A stretch of 64,000 nt of DNA from Podospora comata (taxonomy: Eukaryota; Ascomycota; Sordariomycetes; Sordariales; Podosporaceae), in the NCBI GenBank assembly GCA_017354895.1, contig CP071499.1, positions 2,976,001 to 3,040,000 on the forward strand, written 5' to 3'. Made by a program: the position numbers and the translations under genes. This document shows, piece by piece, positions 35,070 to 47,082 of this stretch (its first letter is position 1; each line of letters begins with the position of its first letter). A model generated the notes under the pieces. It saw only the letters and a program-made list of their open reading frames with translations, made no database searches and was not told the DNA's origin.

Positions 35070-38000
35070 TCAATATCATTGGGGGGGAATGTAGCTGGAT
35101 TGTTTCTCAGTGTATTTTCTTCATCATCAAAGCAACATAGGGCATGATGAAATAACATTAAAGCGATCACTGTAAATCAGATTCCACTGATGATTTCTGG
35201 TTATGCTACCCATTTTGAGATGCCTTGTATAAGTACATACTCTGATGATATTTCTGTGAGGGAAGAGGTTACTCGAGATACATAGGTAAAGATAATAATC
35301 AAATAAATTGTCACAGAGTCTGTAAAGACAACCCTGAGGGATCCGTTGACGACGGGAATGCTTACATACTTAATTGACCCTAGGCATAAAGAGCTATGTC
35401 TCCTGAGTGTTTCGACTCTGTATGGACGGCTAATAGGTACATTATGGTACCTATGCATTTATACTTATCATCATAATGTTGGGTGGTGCTTTGAAATTGC
35501 AGAGAAAGGCGGCAGAATAGTGGTGCACATCTCTCCTATGACTGTAGCAAGCGGCTTTCAAATTATCTTTTCAGGCCTCTCAACTATCTTTTAAAGCCTC
35601 TTACTTGTCTTTTGAAGCCTCTTGACTATGTTTTAAGGCCTCTTAACTATCTCTTAAGGCTTTTTCAATATCTTTTAACCTCCCCCTCTTCACTGCAACG
35701 AGAGGAGCAGCCGATAGGTCATGTCCCATATCTGCCAAGTAAAAATAACACTCTTGGTATTATTGATCTCCAAAGAATGGCTTTGCAATGCTTTGGTCGG
35801 TTGCACCACAATCGTTCACTGTTTAAGCTGCCCTTGTCACATGTCGTAGGCGGGTAGTGATCGTGGGTTTTCCGGACCTAACCCCGGCCACATAGAGGAT
35901 GTATATCATGCTGCTGCTGGTGGATAATTTTGGGTTGGTGTTTGGTTGGTGGGTGTTGCTAGTAATGGAAGATAATAGAGGGGGGTAAGGGGGGAGAGCT
36001 GGATTGGAAAGGTGGTAGAGAAGGTTAGACGTGATGGGGGTAACTATGTGCTATCCTTTTATAGATTGGGGGTCGACCTGCCATATTATCGTGGTAATTA
36101 ACCAAGATTTAGAATCGATATAAAATTTGGAGTAGAGTCAGTGTCCCGGTCGTAACGTTGATTAGAACTGTTATTATTATTTATGAGTAGATCTTGGTTA
36201 TCCCAAGGAAAGGTTTGAGGTAAGATGCTCGATAGGACGAGGAATATCGTGATGAGAAATGTAAAGCTTAGTCATTTGTATCGTTAAGTGGACATACATT
36301 CCCCTTACATAACAAGGTCAGCCCAGCCGTTGTTACAAACACTCACCACTTAGTCACCCAACACTCCTCCACACCTGAGGTAATCAAACTGCTTTCATAA
36401 TCACCTCACTTACCAGCAATCCGAGCCTCATATGCAAGGCTCGTACACCAATAAGCAGACATGTAGAGCCCTACGATACAGAAAGTCCACGGCAGTGTCC
36501 CCCTTTCCCCCCCCAATCACCTCCCTTGGTATTCTTTCCCTCCCCAGCCAGCCACCAGACACCTCCCCGGAGCTGACCTGTGCATGATTTTCATTCCAGC
36601 CACATCCCCCCCTCGTTCCTGACCCAGAACGCCGGACCGGATGTTGAACACGACACCACTCACGCATCGGACCGCATCCGTGGTGAAACAACCTCTCCCT
36701 TACCTCTCACCTCTCACCTCTCACCTCTCACCACTCCACTATCAGCACTTTCAGCCTTTGTTACATTCCAGTCATCCTCACTGTCCCAAAACAGCACCAT
36801 AATTCAACCCCATTTCGGCAACCCCTAAAATGTCAACCTCCGGAACCGACAGTTCCCAGACCTTCTTCGCCCATGCATGCATAGAAGCATTCCAAACCTT
36901 CCACACACCTTCCAAATACGACAGTAGGTAGGTACGCAGTGGCGCGGCACCGACAGACTGGCACGCTGTCACTCGCGGTATTACCGTCTGCCCGTCCGCC
37001 GACCGAGATCCGTGGGGGAATAGAAAAAGCGGCTGCTGGCCTGAGGTCTCCCGTCCAGCGATTGGTTGGGTTGCGAGGCACAGCACTGCCTTACTGTGAC
37101 ATTGCGATGCTGCAACCGCGGGCAGCGCGCGCAGGCGGTAGAGATGAGCAACGAGAGAGAGAGAGAGTAACATTCAGGCTCGTATACTAGTGCTGTTACC
37201 GTCGTTGACGGGGGACTATGAGAACGCAAGAGCGCAAAAAAAACCAAAAAATAAAATAAAAGATGAGGGTCGGATTTAAACTGGGGATTGTAACAGACAG
37301 ATTGATGGACAACAAGGCTGACAACAAAAGTCCTGATGATATGTATTATACCTATACGATCTGATATACCCCCCCCCCCCCTTCCTTTAAAGTAAAATGG
37401 GGTCCGGAGTACGAAGAAAATATGGGGAAAAAATGTTAACGTTGCCTTTGGGGGTTTCTTCAAAATGACATGATCTGCGTTGGGTGATTTTCAGTCCTGT
37501 AAGTTTACCGTCAGCATTGCTCGGATTTTTAGAGAGTTGATCAATGACGATCCGTGATCGGTGATAGCTGGCGGTGGTAGATACGATACGATACGATCCC
37601 TTCATGCAGACCCGACCTGTGATACTCTGTTGCCTGTGAGCTCAGCCCTGTCCCTGAATCAAAGCCATGATACCATCGCATCGACAGCCCCTGGTGCTGT
37701 GACGCCCGCGATGTCGTGATTTTGTGCTCCCCGCCCAGCGCCTCCACGCCGCTCACCTTTCCGTCCTGGCAGACGGTCATCTCCATCAGGAGAAAACCAC
37801 CGCTCCCGCTCTGCAGCAGCCACAACCCCCGGTGCAAGCTCAACGCCGCCGGGACCGCCATGTGGTTTTCTTCCACGGGCTCCACGGGTCTCACGGGCTG
37901 TGCCTCCCAGTTACTGACTGTGGTGGTGGTGGTGGTTGCGGTTTTACCTTCCCCTTGGACCCCGACTGGTAGAGACAGACAGAGAGTGAGATAAACCCCT

Positions 38001-39956
38001 GGACCCCAATTCCACCCAGTGTCTATCAGCCCTATCTGTGGGGGCCAATGGGCCCGAATCAGGGCCCGAATTCCGTGCCAAGACCCATCTTGGGGGTCTT
38101 GTAACGTGTGCGGCGTTCGCGGCCTTTTGTTCGTTGCTCAGAAAGGGGGGGGAGACTGTGCGGGGGAGGAGAACGAGGAATTCTCGAGTTGTCCCGTCCC
38201 GTAGCCACACACATTTTCGGAGGCGGTGCAACAAAGATTTTCTATTCGGTGGTGGTGGTTGATGCCCTCGGAGTTTAGTTACTCTTGTGGTGTCGTACAG
38301 CTCGCCAGATATCGACAGGCGACTCTGAGCTAATGAATCATCTCTCATTCACACCGCTGGTATTACATAGACAATGGTCCTTTTCAAATGAGGCGGTGCT
38401 CTCTCGTTCCTGTGTCCCATCTGGGGTAAATTGCGTTCGCTGCGAAGGGGTTCCGTGCATACGGATAGGGCAAATGCTACCATGTCAACGAACCGACGAA
38501 TTGCATGCGGCGCATTTTTTTTTGTTACCTCCCCAGGGCATGAAGATGACTGTCTTGTACTGCACAGATAGTGGTGCCGTCTCCGTGTCCGCGGGATCCT
38601 GTTACCGAACGCGCTGGTAGCTATGTACCGTATGCGTTCAAGACAGGACGCATGTATTGGTATAGCCTGCCCAATCTGCCAATGTGGGATGTTCAAATGT
38701 GGTTGGTGATGGGGTGGTCGTCGTGTCGTCGTGTTCGAGTCGTTGGCTCATGACGTGGATTGTTGCCGAGGGGTAGAATGGGGGGTGATTGGGGTTGGCT
38801 TGGCTTCGGTTGCTTTTGCTCAGCGGTGCTGCCTCGCTGCCTTGTTGTGGTGGGTGGTGGTCAAGTGGATGACAAAATGACTCTATGCCGGAACCCATTA
38901 GAAATCAAGGCAACCGACTCTATGTGAAATTGGACGGGCTGCGTTGATTAGATAACCTCTCAATGCCGCGAAGACGGTTGCAGAAAGAAGCCGACAGAAG
39001 GGCGAAACTCTCCGCCGTTTTCTCTTTTCCATCCGGTCGGTCGGTTGCGGGCAGCTATAGCTTAGCTTTTAGGGTTGATTGCTGATTAGTAACAGCTCCT
39101 GGATCTCTTTGATCTCTCTGATATGGCATCATCAACCGATATCCATCGGAGATCGGAGATTGATGGATTTTAGGACCCTCAAACTCTGGGGAAACCTGGG
39201 AGGAAACCAAATGACATGCAGTCCTCTCTGGATAATGCCCAGACGTGCCAAACATTGCAGGGCACGTCAATCAATCGGCCTCGTGCCGGTCTGAGGAGGA
39301 GAGCCACGTCGGTGGGCAAGGCATCAAGACATGGACGTGCGTGGCAGGTTGAGGGGGCAGACAAAGACCTAGGCGTTGGCCCAGTCTGTAACGAAACGAA
39401 AGATTACAGCGGTGAGGCGTGGTGGTTTAAGGCCGCGTTCCTGCTAGCCTGCAAGGGTAGAAGTAAAAGGGCGGGAAGCGGGCGGACTGGGGTGTCGGAC
39501 TCTCGGTTTTTGTCAGCTGCTGCGGATGATACATTCGCTGGTGACCCTGCGGTGTCTTGGACGGAGCCGAACACCAACAAGGACGGTCAAGGGGTTTACA
39601 AAAGGAGCATGACCGCCCCCCCTCTGATGTCTCCGTTCTCCGTCAGTTGAAAGTGTCCATCTTCATGAGCTTTTTACTCTCTACTCCAGACTCAACACTG
39701 TGACTGCTTGTCAACAAAACATCTCGACATCTTGACACTGAGTTGTTGTACCTTACCTGAGGACAGAGGACAGAGGACAGCCTAGCCTATCCCCACACCC
39801 CTCCCACCCACCGCACGCACCCCCGACCCTGTAACTTTATCAATACTGGGTCCAGCCGGGATCGGGCTCGTCGGTGCCTTGAGTCACTCGCAAGAAAATA
39901 CGCCAAAAGCAACAAATATTAGGGAAGCCTGCTGCCGTCAGCACCCCGATTACAAA
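35070..39956. other. 4.9-kb gene-poor region downstream of the NLR
   Basis: Nothing coding is supported. 35180-36330 is AT-rich and includes the downstream minisatellite. 37370-37381 is a C run. The final 300 bases before 39957 look like a fungal leader. Short frames here are compositionally random. Confidence 0.55.
35553..35678 (+). repeat. 21-bp minisatellite, six units (downstream of the NLR)
   Basis: Exactly 126 bases, six units of 21 bp, with consensus GGCCTCTTAACTATCTTTTAA. It matches the array at 28807-28976 and has the same orientation. It begins 483 bases after the NLR stop codon. Confidence 0.88.
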
Positions 39957-40793
39957 ATGTCCACAACAACCCAAACACACTCTCAAAAGCTCCAGGCAGC
40001 TTCGCAATCAATCTACCCAGCTTCACCATCACCATACCACCTCAGAAAGAGTCCCACCATGTCGATTGCCCAGACGTACTTCCTCGCCCACAAGGCAAGG
40101 GCCAAGCTCTCCTCGGAAGCCGCCCGCCCTGATCACAACCTCCGCCTGCTCGTCGGACACGCCAACCTGCTCGACTCCCTCATGCTAGATCTCGCCGACG
40201 CCGAGAGGGAACAAGAATCGTGGTTCAACCAATCCGTCCGTGGCGCCACCCAAAGCCCACCACCATCCACCAACAACCGCCACATTCAATGGGCCGACCA
40301 CATGGAAGAGCCCCAGCACGACTGGAGAGCCGAGGACGCCGACTCTGATTCCGACGACTCGGACTGCAGCTACGACTCGGACGAGGATGACCTCGACTCG
40401 GACGAGGACGTTGAGATGGCCGACGCGGTTGTCGCCCTCAGGAGGATACCTTCCCACGCCAGCATGCTCCCACCAAAGGGCTACAACTACCGAGACGAAG
40501 AAGAGGACTACGACATGGAAGACGACGATGAGGACTACACCCAACTCGCCCTCCAGAGAACATCTTCTCACTCTGCACCATCCTCCCCACCCGAGCTCCT
40601 CGACGATTCCGACTCCACCACCGACGACGAGTCGTCCATGCCACCATCACCACCAACCACTACGCTACCCGCTTTTGACGACAAGAAGAGCACAACGATA
40701 CAAAGTGCGACGGGGCACGGGGACAAGGACGCCTTCTATGAGGAAGGGTTCTATCTCCCGCCGAGAAACCCGGCGAGGATATCGATCTACTAG
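39957..40793 (+). CDS. Conserved fungal acidic protein, function unknown
   Basis: Predicted 278-residue single-exon protein. Not assigned to a named family by me, though the segment MSIAQTYFLAHKARAKLSSE with DHNLRLLVGHANLLDSLML feels familiar as a block conserved in filamentous ascomycetes. That block (residues about 36-85) is helical. A HIQWADHMEEP patch and a long Asp/Ser-rich acidic region (about residues 125-155) follow, then an acidic Asp/Glu segment and Ser/Pro-rich tail ending FYLPPRNPARISIY. No signal peptide or membrane segment is seen. The start is the first in-frame ATG; MSIAQ, 34 codons further in, is also possible. The gene stands alone between two gene-free stretches of almost 5 kb. 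Confidence 0.75.
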   Translation: MSTTTQTHSQKLQAASQSIYPASPSPYHLRKSPTMSIAQTYFLAHKARAKLSSEAARPDHNLRLLVGHANLLDSLMLDLADAEREQESWFNQSVRGATQSPPPSTNNRHIQWADHMEEPQHDWRAEDADSDSDDSDCSYDSDEDDLDSDEDVEMADAVVALRRIPSHASMLPPKGYNYRDEEEDYDMEDDDEDYTQLALQRTSSHSAPSSPPELLDDSDSTTDDESSMPPSPPTTTLPAFDDKKSTTIQSATGHGDKDAFYEEGFYLPPRNPARISIY

Positions 40794-43700
40794 TCGCCAT
40801 CTTTTCCTCTCTTGTCATCATTTGCATTGGGTAGGCGTTTTTTTTTGGAGGGGAGGGTTCGAGGAGAGACAACAACTCACTCTACACTTTGATACCACCG
40901 GTTTCTTTTGTTTCTTTTCTTGGGTCATTATCACAAAGCGAGCGAGGTGGAAAACACACAGCGGCATCATTTCTTATATCATCACTTTGGGGGGTGGAGG
41001 GGATATATATGGAAAGGAATAAGGAAAGCATGATGCAATGGGAGGAAAGCGGGATGAAATCAATGGGGAAGGAAACAAAACCACACTCATATTATTATTT
41101 ATTTACTATTCACAAGAGTACTTGCTTCGCTCCCTGAGGGTTGAGTGTGCAAGCTCTATTCAATACCAAAATAATCCACAACATTTTACAATTGGCTGTT
41201 TGCAATCGTGAATTGAAGGTGTGTGTCTCAATTGAGCATGTGTTTCTGGCAAACGGTGCCAATGGTAGGGAAGTCCTAACCGAGGAGTCGGCATTTTTGG
41301 GTACGAATACTGTGTCTCCAAGACCTCGGCTCTTCGCCTTTTTGGAGAACACGGGATGTGAGTGAGGCTTCGGGGTTAAAGTTCTACACAAAACATGAAG
41401 CATGGAACTTTGATATAACAAAAGACATATTTTCTTTTTGGGATTAACACAATGGTTTGAAAGAGTTGGTTTGTAGTGCGCGCGCCGTTTTATTTTTTTG
41501 GACAGTTTGGAGGAAGGGTTTGGGATTTGGAAACTTTGGAACTTTGGAACTTTGGGACCTGGAATTTGGGGGGGGTGGTTTGAATGGAAGTGTTAGGTGC
41601 ACGCCGGAGTGTTGGGGATGGGGGGTGCTCGCTTCGGTCGGATTGACAGAAACAGCAGTGATGAAAAGTCTCTTACGTGGACGCTGGGCTTTGTTTTCCT
41701 TTTTTTTCCTTTGGTGTTGGTAGTGAGTGGTGCTGTAAGAATACGATACAGCCAGCTACCAGACGCGGTCAGCCACCGAACTGGTGGTGGATCTGACTGA
41801 CAAGATGGGACTTTTGCACAGCTGGGCGGGCGAGCGGGTCAGCTTCACAGCCTCTTCTTGTTGCAAACGTCCAATATCATCCGTCAGGCAGCTACTTTTG
41901 CACGTTTGCTTCAACCCCCTCACAACATTCCCCGCAAAACTAAAGTTTCAGACAGAGGGAAAATTATTGTGTGCGTTGTCAAATTTTACATAGCTTGTTG
42001 ACAATCGGTGAAAACCTATGACGATAGCGGTGAGTGACTGGGAGTTAAGAAACCGGGATGCTCCCCGGAGCGGGGGTGAGAGGAGTTCTCTACACGATGG
42101 GGTTCCTGCACGACGATGTGGATGAAAGGGAAAAAAAAAAAAACGTGAATGAGGTGGAGCTGAGATCCGGGATGTGGAAAGAAGTGGTTCGGGCTTCCGA
42201 GCTTGTCTGCGATGATTTTTCGGGCGGCACTCGGGATTGCTGTCCGCGGGTCGCGGCGGCCGGGACGCCTTTTAAAGGGTCGGGTCTTGTTTCCGTTGTC
42301 AGATTGGGAGGGTGATGTGTTTCATACCCTATATAAATACAAACGGATTGCGGCTGATGGGGATCATGATACGGGGGGAGATATCCGGGTCTTTGTTTTG
42401 GTGTTTTGATAATGTCGCAGCTCGGCAGCGGTTCCGATTAGGGAAATCACCAACATATGTAAGTGTCAGTCTGATGAGAGCTGAACAGCAACTACCGAGC
42501 AAAAAGCAAAAATGTTGAGGCGGTCAAGGTATTAGCTATCGATCAGTGATCTGATCGCAATGCATCATCATCGATTTGTGATAACACCTCCTGAGGGTTG
42601 CTTTGCTTCAGTTTAGATTGAAAGGGTGCAAACACATCGCTTTGTTGGCTAGGTATGCTCACCGCACTTGCGCACGTACTTGCTGCTGTGTACATATCTT
42701 GATACCCTGACAACGACGCTAAATTTCCCAAAGATCGGGAAAAAGGATATCAGATCTCTTCTTCTTGTTCTTCTTTACGCCACAGTACGGTATTTCCGTT
42801 TTCTGCTCCAGAAACCCCTAATGGCAGGGGTTAGCGAACATCATCGTAGGGCTGGGACTTGGGGAACGTAATCCGTCCAGTTAGAGCCTCCCGTTTCCAA
42901 AAGTTGAATTGTCGAACGGGATCAGACACTCAACTTGACTGGGGGAGAACGCAAAGCCAGCCACAAAAAAGCCACTTTTCCAGAGAGCTGGGTCAGGGAT
43001 TTTTTGGACCGAAAGGGGGGAATTTCCGAGTATTGTACTGATTGATTGATGTGTGTACCATGGAGAGGGCTGTGCATACCCTACGCGTGACGACAGCGAC
43101 ACACGACAGGACGGAAACGTTGCTTGTCTGGGGAAAAGAGTGCAGTGAATGATGGGCACTGCCCTTGTGGACGACACCGGAGGTTTGAAGATGAAGCAAA
43201 AGATTGATTGGAGAGTGGTATCACCACCTGGTCTGGCTGGCCTCTATCAACATCAGACCTTCGGGATTGGGACAAGTAAATCGCTCAGTATAACGCAGTA
43301 TCACACAGCCTGCCTGAGGTTGCAGCACCCGGCGGCATATAGCGCAGCCAAAACGAGATCATTTCTCTCTTAAAGACAGAAACCAAAAAATAAAAAAAAT
43401 AAATTTTTTTTTTTAAAAAAAAATGCGGGGGTTTCAGTGTTGAAGATGATGGCGGCCAACACTGGAGGCGGCGTTGGCGGCGGCGGCGGCGTGGTGTCTT
43501 TCACTGGTGTTTCGATGCAGCGGCGCCGCGATTCGAAAATCGACCCAAACGAAACCGCAACGACGACCCGCTGCCCCAGACTGCCGGGTTCGGCACCTCT
43601 TTTTAGGGTTGCGCGGGTAGGGAACGGCAAGGGATCGGTGCTGTAGACGGATCGCATCACCGGCCACACTTTCAGGCCTCACCAGTCAGGGTCAGGTGTG

Positions 43701-45569
43701 AAACGGTTGCAGGTTCTTCTTGTGTTGGAGGCCATCAGTTGACCTAGTGGAAACAACATTGAAAGGGTATCATGAGCGCAACATGAGCAACCTTGACGAC
43801 CGTCTACATCGGCCTGTAATTTTCGTAATGAGGGCTTTCGATGTTGATTGTGCCCGTTGGAACTGGTGATCGTCACAACATCACGGCATGGCCTGAATCC
43901 GAGGGTGCAAGACGATCAGTTCGTTATATTCGGTGCCGGGCTCTTCCCGGCCTGATGCTCATGATCCTGTTCACTGCGGTGCGACTGATGCCCTCCGATC
44001 AGTCAATCACGGCTCTATACAGCAGGTAATCTGTATGAATTTACAGTTCAACAGAAAAGTTCTTTGCATCTTGATATGAGAATTCCCTCTCAGCCCTACA
44101 TGATGATTACGTGAGGGATCAGGAGCTCGAGAAACTAGGAACCCGTCAAGAACTATGGGGAAGGGAGAAAACTGGACGCCTTGTGTGACTGTTCCAAAGA
44201 GCGAGATGTTACGTTCCCTATGCCTCTGGGCAGAGAGGCAGTGTTCTCCTGCGTATGCAGGTGCAAAAAGGCGGGAAGGACCATGATGACCTATGGCATG
44301 CGCCCAGGCAGCGAGTTAATATCCAAGGCGGTGAAGGACATCAACATCATGACCATGCCCGACACGATGGAGTTCGTGACCGACTGCCCTGTTTGAAGGC
44401 TGCAAGGCTCATTTTTATGATTGTCCCAGTTCGTGATGTTTTGGCGATCGGTAAACTGTGGGGGGTGAGACAAGGGACACCCCCCTTACCTTGAGAGGTC
44501 TTGATTCTCATCGGTCAGGCTCACACCTCAATTTGCTGGAGATGCGAAGCCACCGCGGGGTCACCCGGGACATCTGCCGCTCGCTCGCTCGCTCCTTGGC
44601 GATCGGGTACGGGTGCAGCCGGGCAGAGAGGATACGCAGGACAGCAAGGCTCGCGATAGGAACAAGTCGACAAGTCATGGGGAAATAGCGCGAGGGAATT
44701 TTCCCATCAGGTTTTCTTTTCGTCTCTGTCTGCGGCACTTTCGGCGTGAGTCAACTGACACCCACCTCCCCGATTCCGTCCGTTGAACGGAGCTTCTTCC
44801 GTAGCACACACACGGGAAAAGGGTCGTAATCGATGACATGTGGCTCAGTCATCCACCTCCCTTTCTTCCACACTTCACCGGGCCATCCCGGAGTTTACTG
44901 TCGCCCCTGTTTTGTCAGCTTTGACGGGATATGTTTTGATGAAAAATACTGTACTGCTGCAGAGTCCTTGAAATTGCTCATCCCTGTGTATTGTTTATTG
45001 CCTGGAAGGTTTGTCACCGTGGATTTCTCGGTATCAAAAGTACAAATGTAATTAGACATTCTGAGGGACACACACACGCCCTTTTATTTGAAAACGCCCG
45101 ATATGTCGTTGACTTGGGCCAGTGTAAGTGTTAGTGTAATAAGCGATCCACAGCGGACTGAAAAACCCCACCAAAAATCAACGGGATGATCAATCAACAA
45201 AGCGGAGCGAACGGAGATATCTCTCGTCCCCCGCAAAAAAAACTGATCCAGTCACTGTCCATCAGTCCAGTGGGTGAGGTGTGTCAGATAACGAGCGGAG
45301 ATATCGATACACCCGACCACCCGGAGCCAACCCCGACAGCGCCGAGTCTCTTTCTCTCTCACAAGGCTGATAGCCCGCGCACAGATCACCACCCCTCGGC
45401 CTAGACAAGTCCCGCTTTCGCCGATCGGCAAAACTGTCGTTGCCGAACATCGAAAAGTCTACGTCACTGACGGCCAAATTCCGCTCCGACGAGAGCTTCC
45501 ACGAAACACATTGGTTTTGTGAAATCCTTACAACGGGTGTAATTGTTCTGTTTCATTACGATCTCAGAA
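40794..45569. other. 4.8-kb gene-free region
   Basis: No coding frame is supported on either strand. 43381-43424 is an A/T homopolymer-rich stretch. The last 200 bases are probably the IBA57 leader. A non-coding transcript cannot be excluded by eye. Confidence 0.55.
43381..43424. repeat. A/T homopolymer stretch
   Basis: Adjoining A and T runs that could form a hairpin. Possibly a poly(dA:dT) nucleosome-depleted site. Confidence 0.6.
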
Positions 45570-46838
45570 ATGCAGCCTGTTGTAAGAAGGAGGATAGCAA
45601 TCGCTGCCGGTAGCCTGCCGAGCACCACCACCACCACTGCAAGGGCTTTTTCATCATCATCCCGGCCAAGTTACTCACCACCACCACTATCACGACCAAA
45701 ACAAACACCCCTTTCTCTACCCCGGCAACACCGCCCCTTTTCCACCTCTCCCCTCCTCCGTCAAGAAGCCACCTCCGAAACAACACCGGTAGACAATGGC
45801 CTCCCCCACTCAGGCATCTCCCCCCTCCCCTCCAGATCATTGATCTCCCTCTCCGGCCCAGACGCCGCCAAGTTCTTAAGAGGAATCATCACCAACGAGC
45901 TCCCCACCACCCCCTCAACCCTAGCCTACGCCGCGTTTTTGTCTGCTCAAGGCAGGATCCTAAACGACGTCTTCATCTACCTCGACCCGAGGTCAACCTC
46001 CTCACCACCTGATAGCTTCCTCATCGAGATCTCCACCCTCGAAGCAGCAACGCTAGTCAAGCATCTGAAGCGGTATAAACTCCGCTCTAAATGCGCCATC
46101 GCCCTTCTCCCGCAGGAAGAGGCGAGCGTGATTGCTGTTTGGGGGAGTCCGGATTCTATCCCGGCTCAAGGTGAGAGTTTACGCTACTGCCCCGACCCGA
46201 GGGTTCCATTCTGGCAAAGAGGTTTAGTTTTTGGGGGTGGGAGTGGATTGGAAGGGGTTGAGATGCAATCGGAGGAGGTCTACACTCTGTTGCGGTACGC
46301 GAATGGTGTGGCGGAGGGGCAGGAGGAGATTGTGAGGGATGGGGGTTTGCCTCACGAGTCGAATCTGGATTTGTTGGGGGGGGTTGATTTTAGGAAGGGG
46401 TGCTATGTGGGGCAGGAGTTGACTATTAGGACGGAGCATAGGGGGGTGGTGAGGAAGAGGATTTTGCCTGCCATGCTCTATCCTTCCTCTGCGTCCTCCC
46501 CACCGACATCACTGCGGTATGAAGAGGGGGATCTTGCGGGAAGGATTCAGGCGGGGAGTAATGTTACGAGAGTGGGCGCGAGGGGGAGACCAGCGGGGAA
46601 GTGGCTTGGGGGGAGGGGGAATTTGGGGTTGGTGTTGGGGAGGTTGGAGATGATGACTGATTTGAAGCTGCCGGGGGAGGCGGCGGTGGGGACGGGGATG
46701 GGGTTTAAGGAGGGGGATGAATTTGAGGTTGAGGTTAAGGGGGAGGAAGGGGAGAAGGTGAGGGTTAAGGCTTTTGTGCCGGGGTGGTTGAGGGAGAAGT
46801 TGGATGAGAAGATGGAGAAGAAGGGGAGGAGACATTGA
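45570..46838 (+). CDS. IBA57: Mitochondrial Fe-S assembly factor Iba57 (Caf17)
   Basis: Predicted 422-residue single-exon protein of the folate-binding YgfZ/GcvT family. In yeast and humans Iba57 acts with Isa1 and Isa2 in the mitochondrial matrix to make [4Fe-4S] clusters. The signature KGCYVGQE (C278) is intact. The fold starts at about residue 90 (LISLSGPDAAKFLRGIITNE). The first 60-70 residues are Arg/Ser/Thr-rich without acidic residues, a clear matrix presequence (RRRIAIAAG, RAFSSSSR). The start is the first ATG in the frame. The 5' half is C-rich, and the 3' half G-rich, on the coding strand. It is convergent with the J-protein gene, with about 240 bp between the stops. Confidence 0.93.
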   Translation: MQPVVRRRIAIAAGSLPSTTTTTARAFSSSSRPSYSPPPLSRPKQTPLSLPRQHRPFSTSPLLRQEATSETTPVDNGLPHSGISPLPSRSLISLSGPDAAKFLRGIITNELPTTPSTLAYAAFLSAQGRILNDVFIYLDPRSTSSPPDSFLIEISTLEAATLVKHLKRYKLRSKCAIALLPQEEASVIAVWGSPDSIPAQGESLRYCPDPRVPFWQRGLVFGGGSGLEGVEMQSEEVYTLLRYANGVAEGQEEIVRDGGLPHESNLDLLGGVDFRKGCYVGQELTIRTEHRGVVRKRILPAMLYPSSASSPPTSLRYEEGDLAGRIQAGSNVTRVGARGRPAGKWLGGRGNLGLVLGRLEMMTDLKLPGEAAVGTGMGFKEGDEFEVEVKGEEGEKVRVKAFVPGWLREKLDEKMEKKGRRH

Positions 46839-47082
46839 TGATGATGAAATGTAAATCTTGATTGTGAGATACTTGCACATGTATAATACTGTACAACAAG
46901 TCTTGGGCTTATGGAATTGTGCTGCTGCATGATGCCCTAGCATTATAATCTGATGGGTTAGTACAGTGACGCATGATTGTAGATAGGCCTAGCTGGGAAC
47001 TGCGTCAATGCATTGAAGAGAAAGATCTGTTCTGGGTATCATGAGCAAAACGTCTAGAAAATCTAACAACGGGGTGCAAAAT

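Noticed and set aside
28807-35678. The minisatellites as terminal repeats of a mobile element carrying the NLR
   Set aside because: The arrays are diverged tandem 21-mers in the same orientation. I see no transposase, no terminal inverted repeat and no target-site duplication, so they are treated as flanking minisatellites only.
37372-37381. A poly-C run suspected as a special element
   Set aside because: It is a simple homopolymer with no partner structure or neighbouring gene feature.
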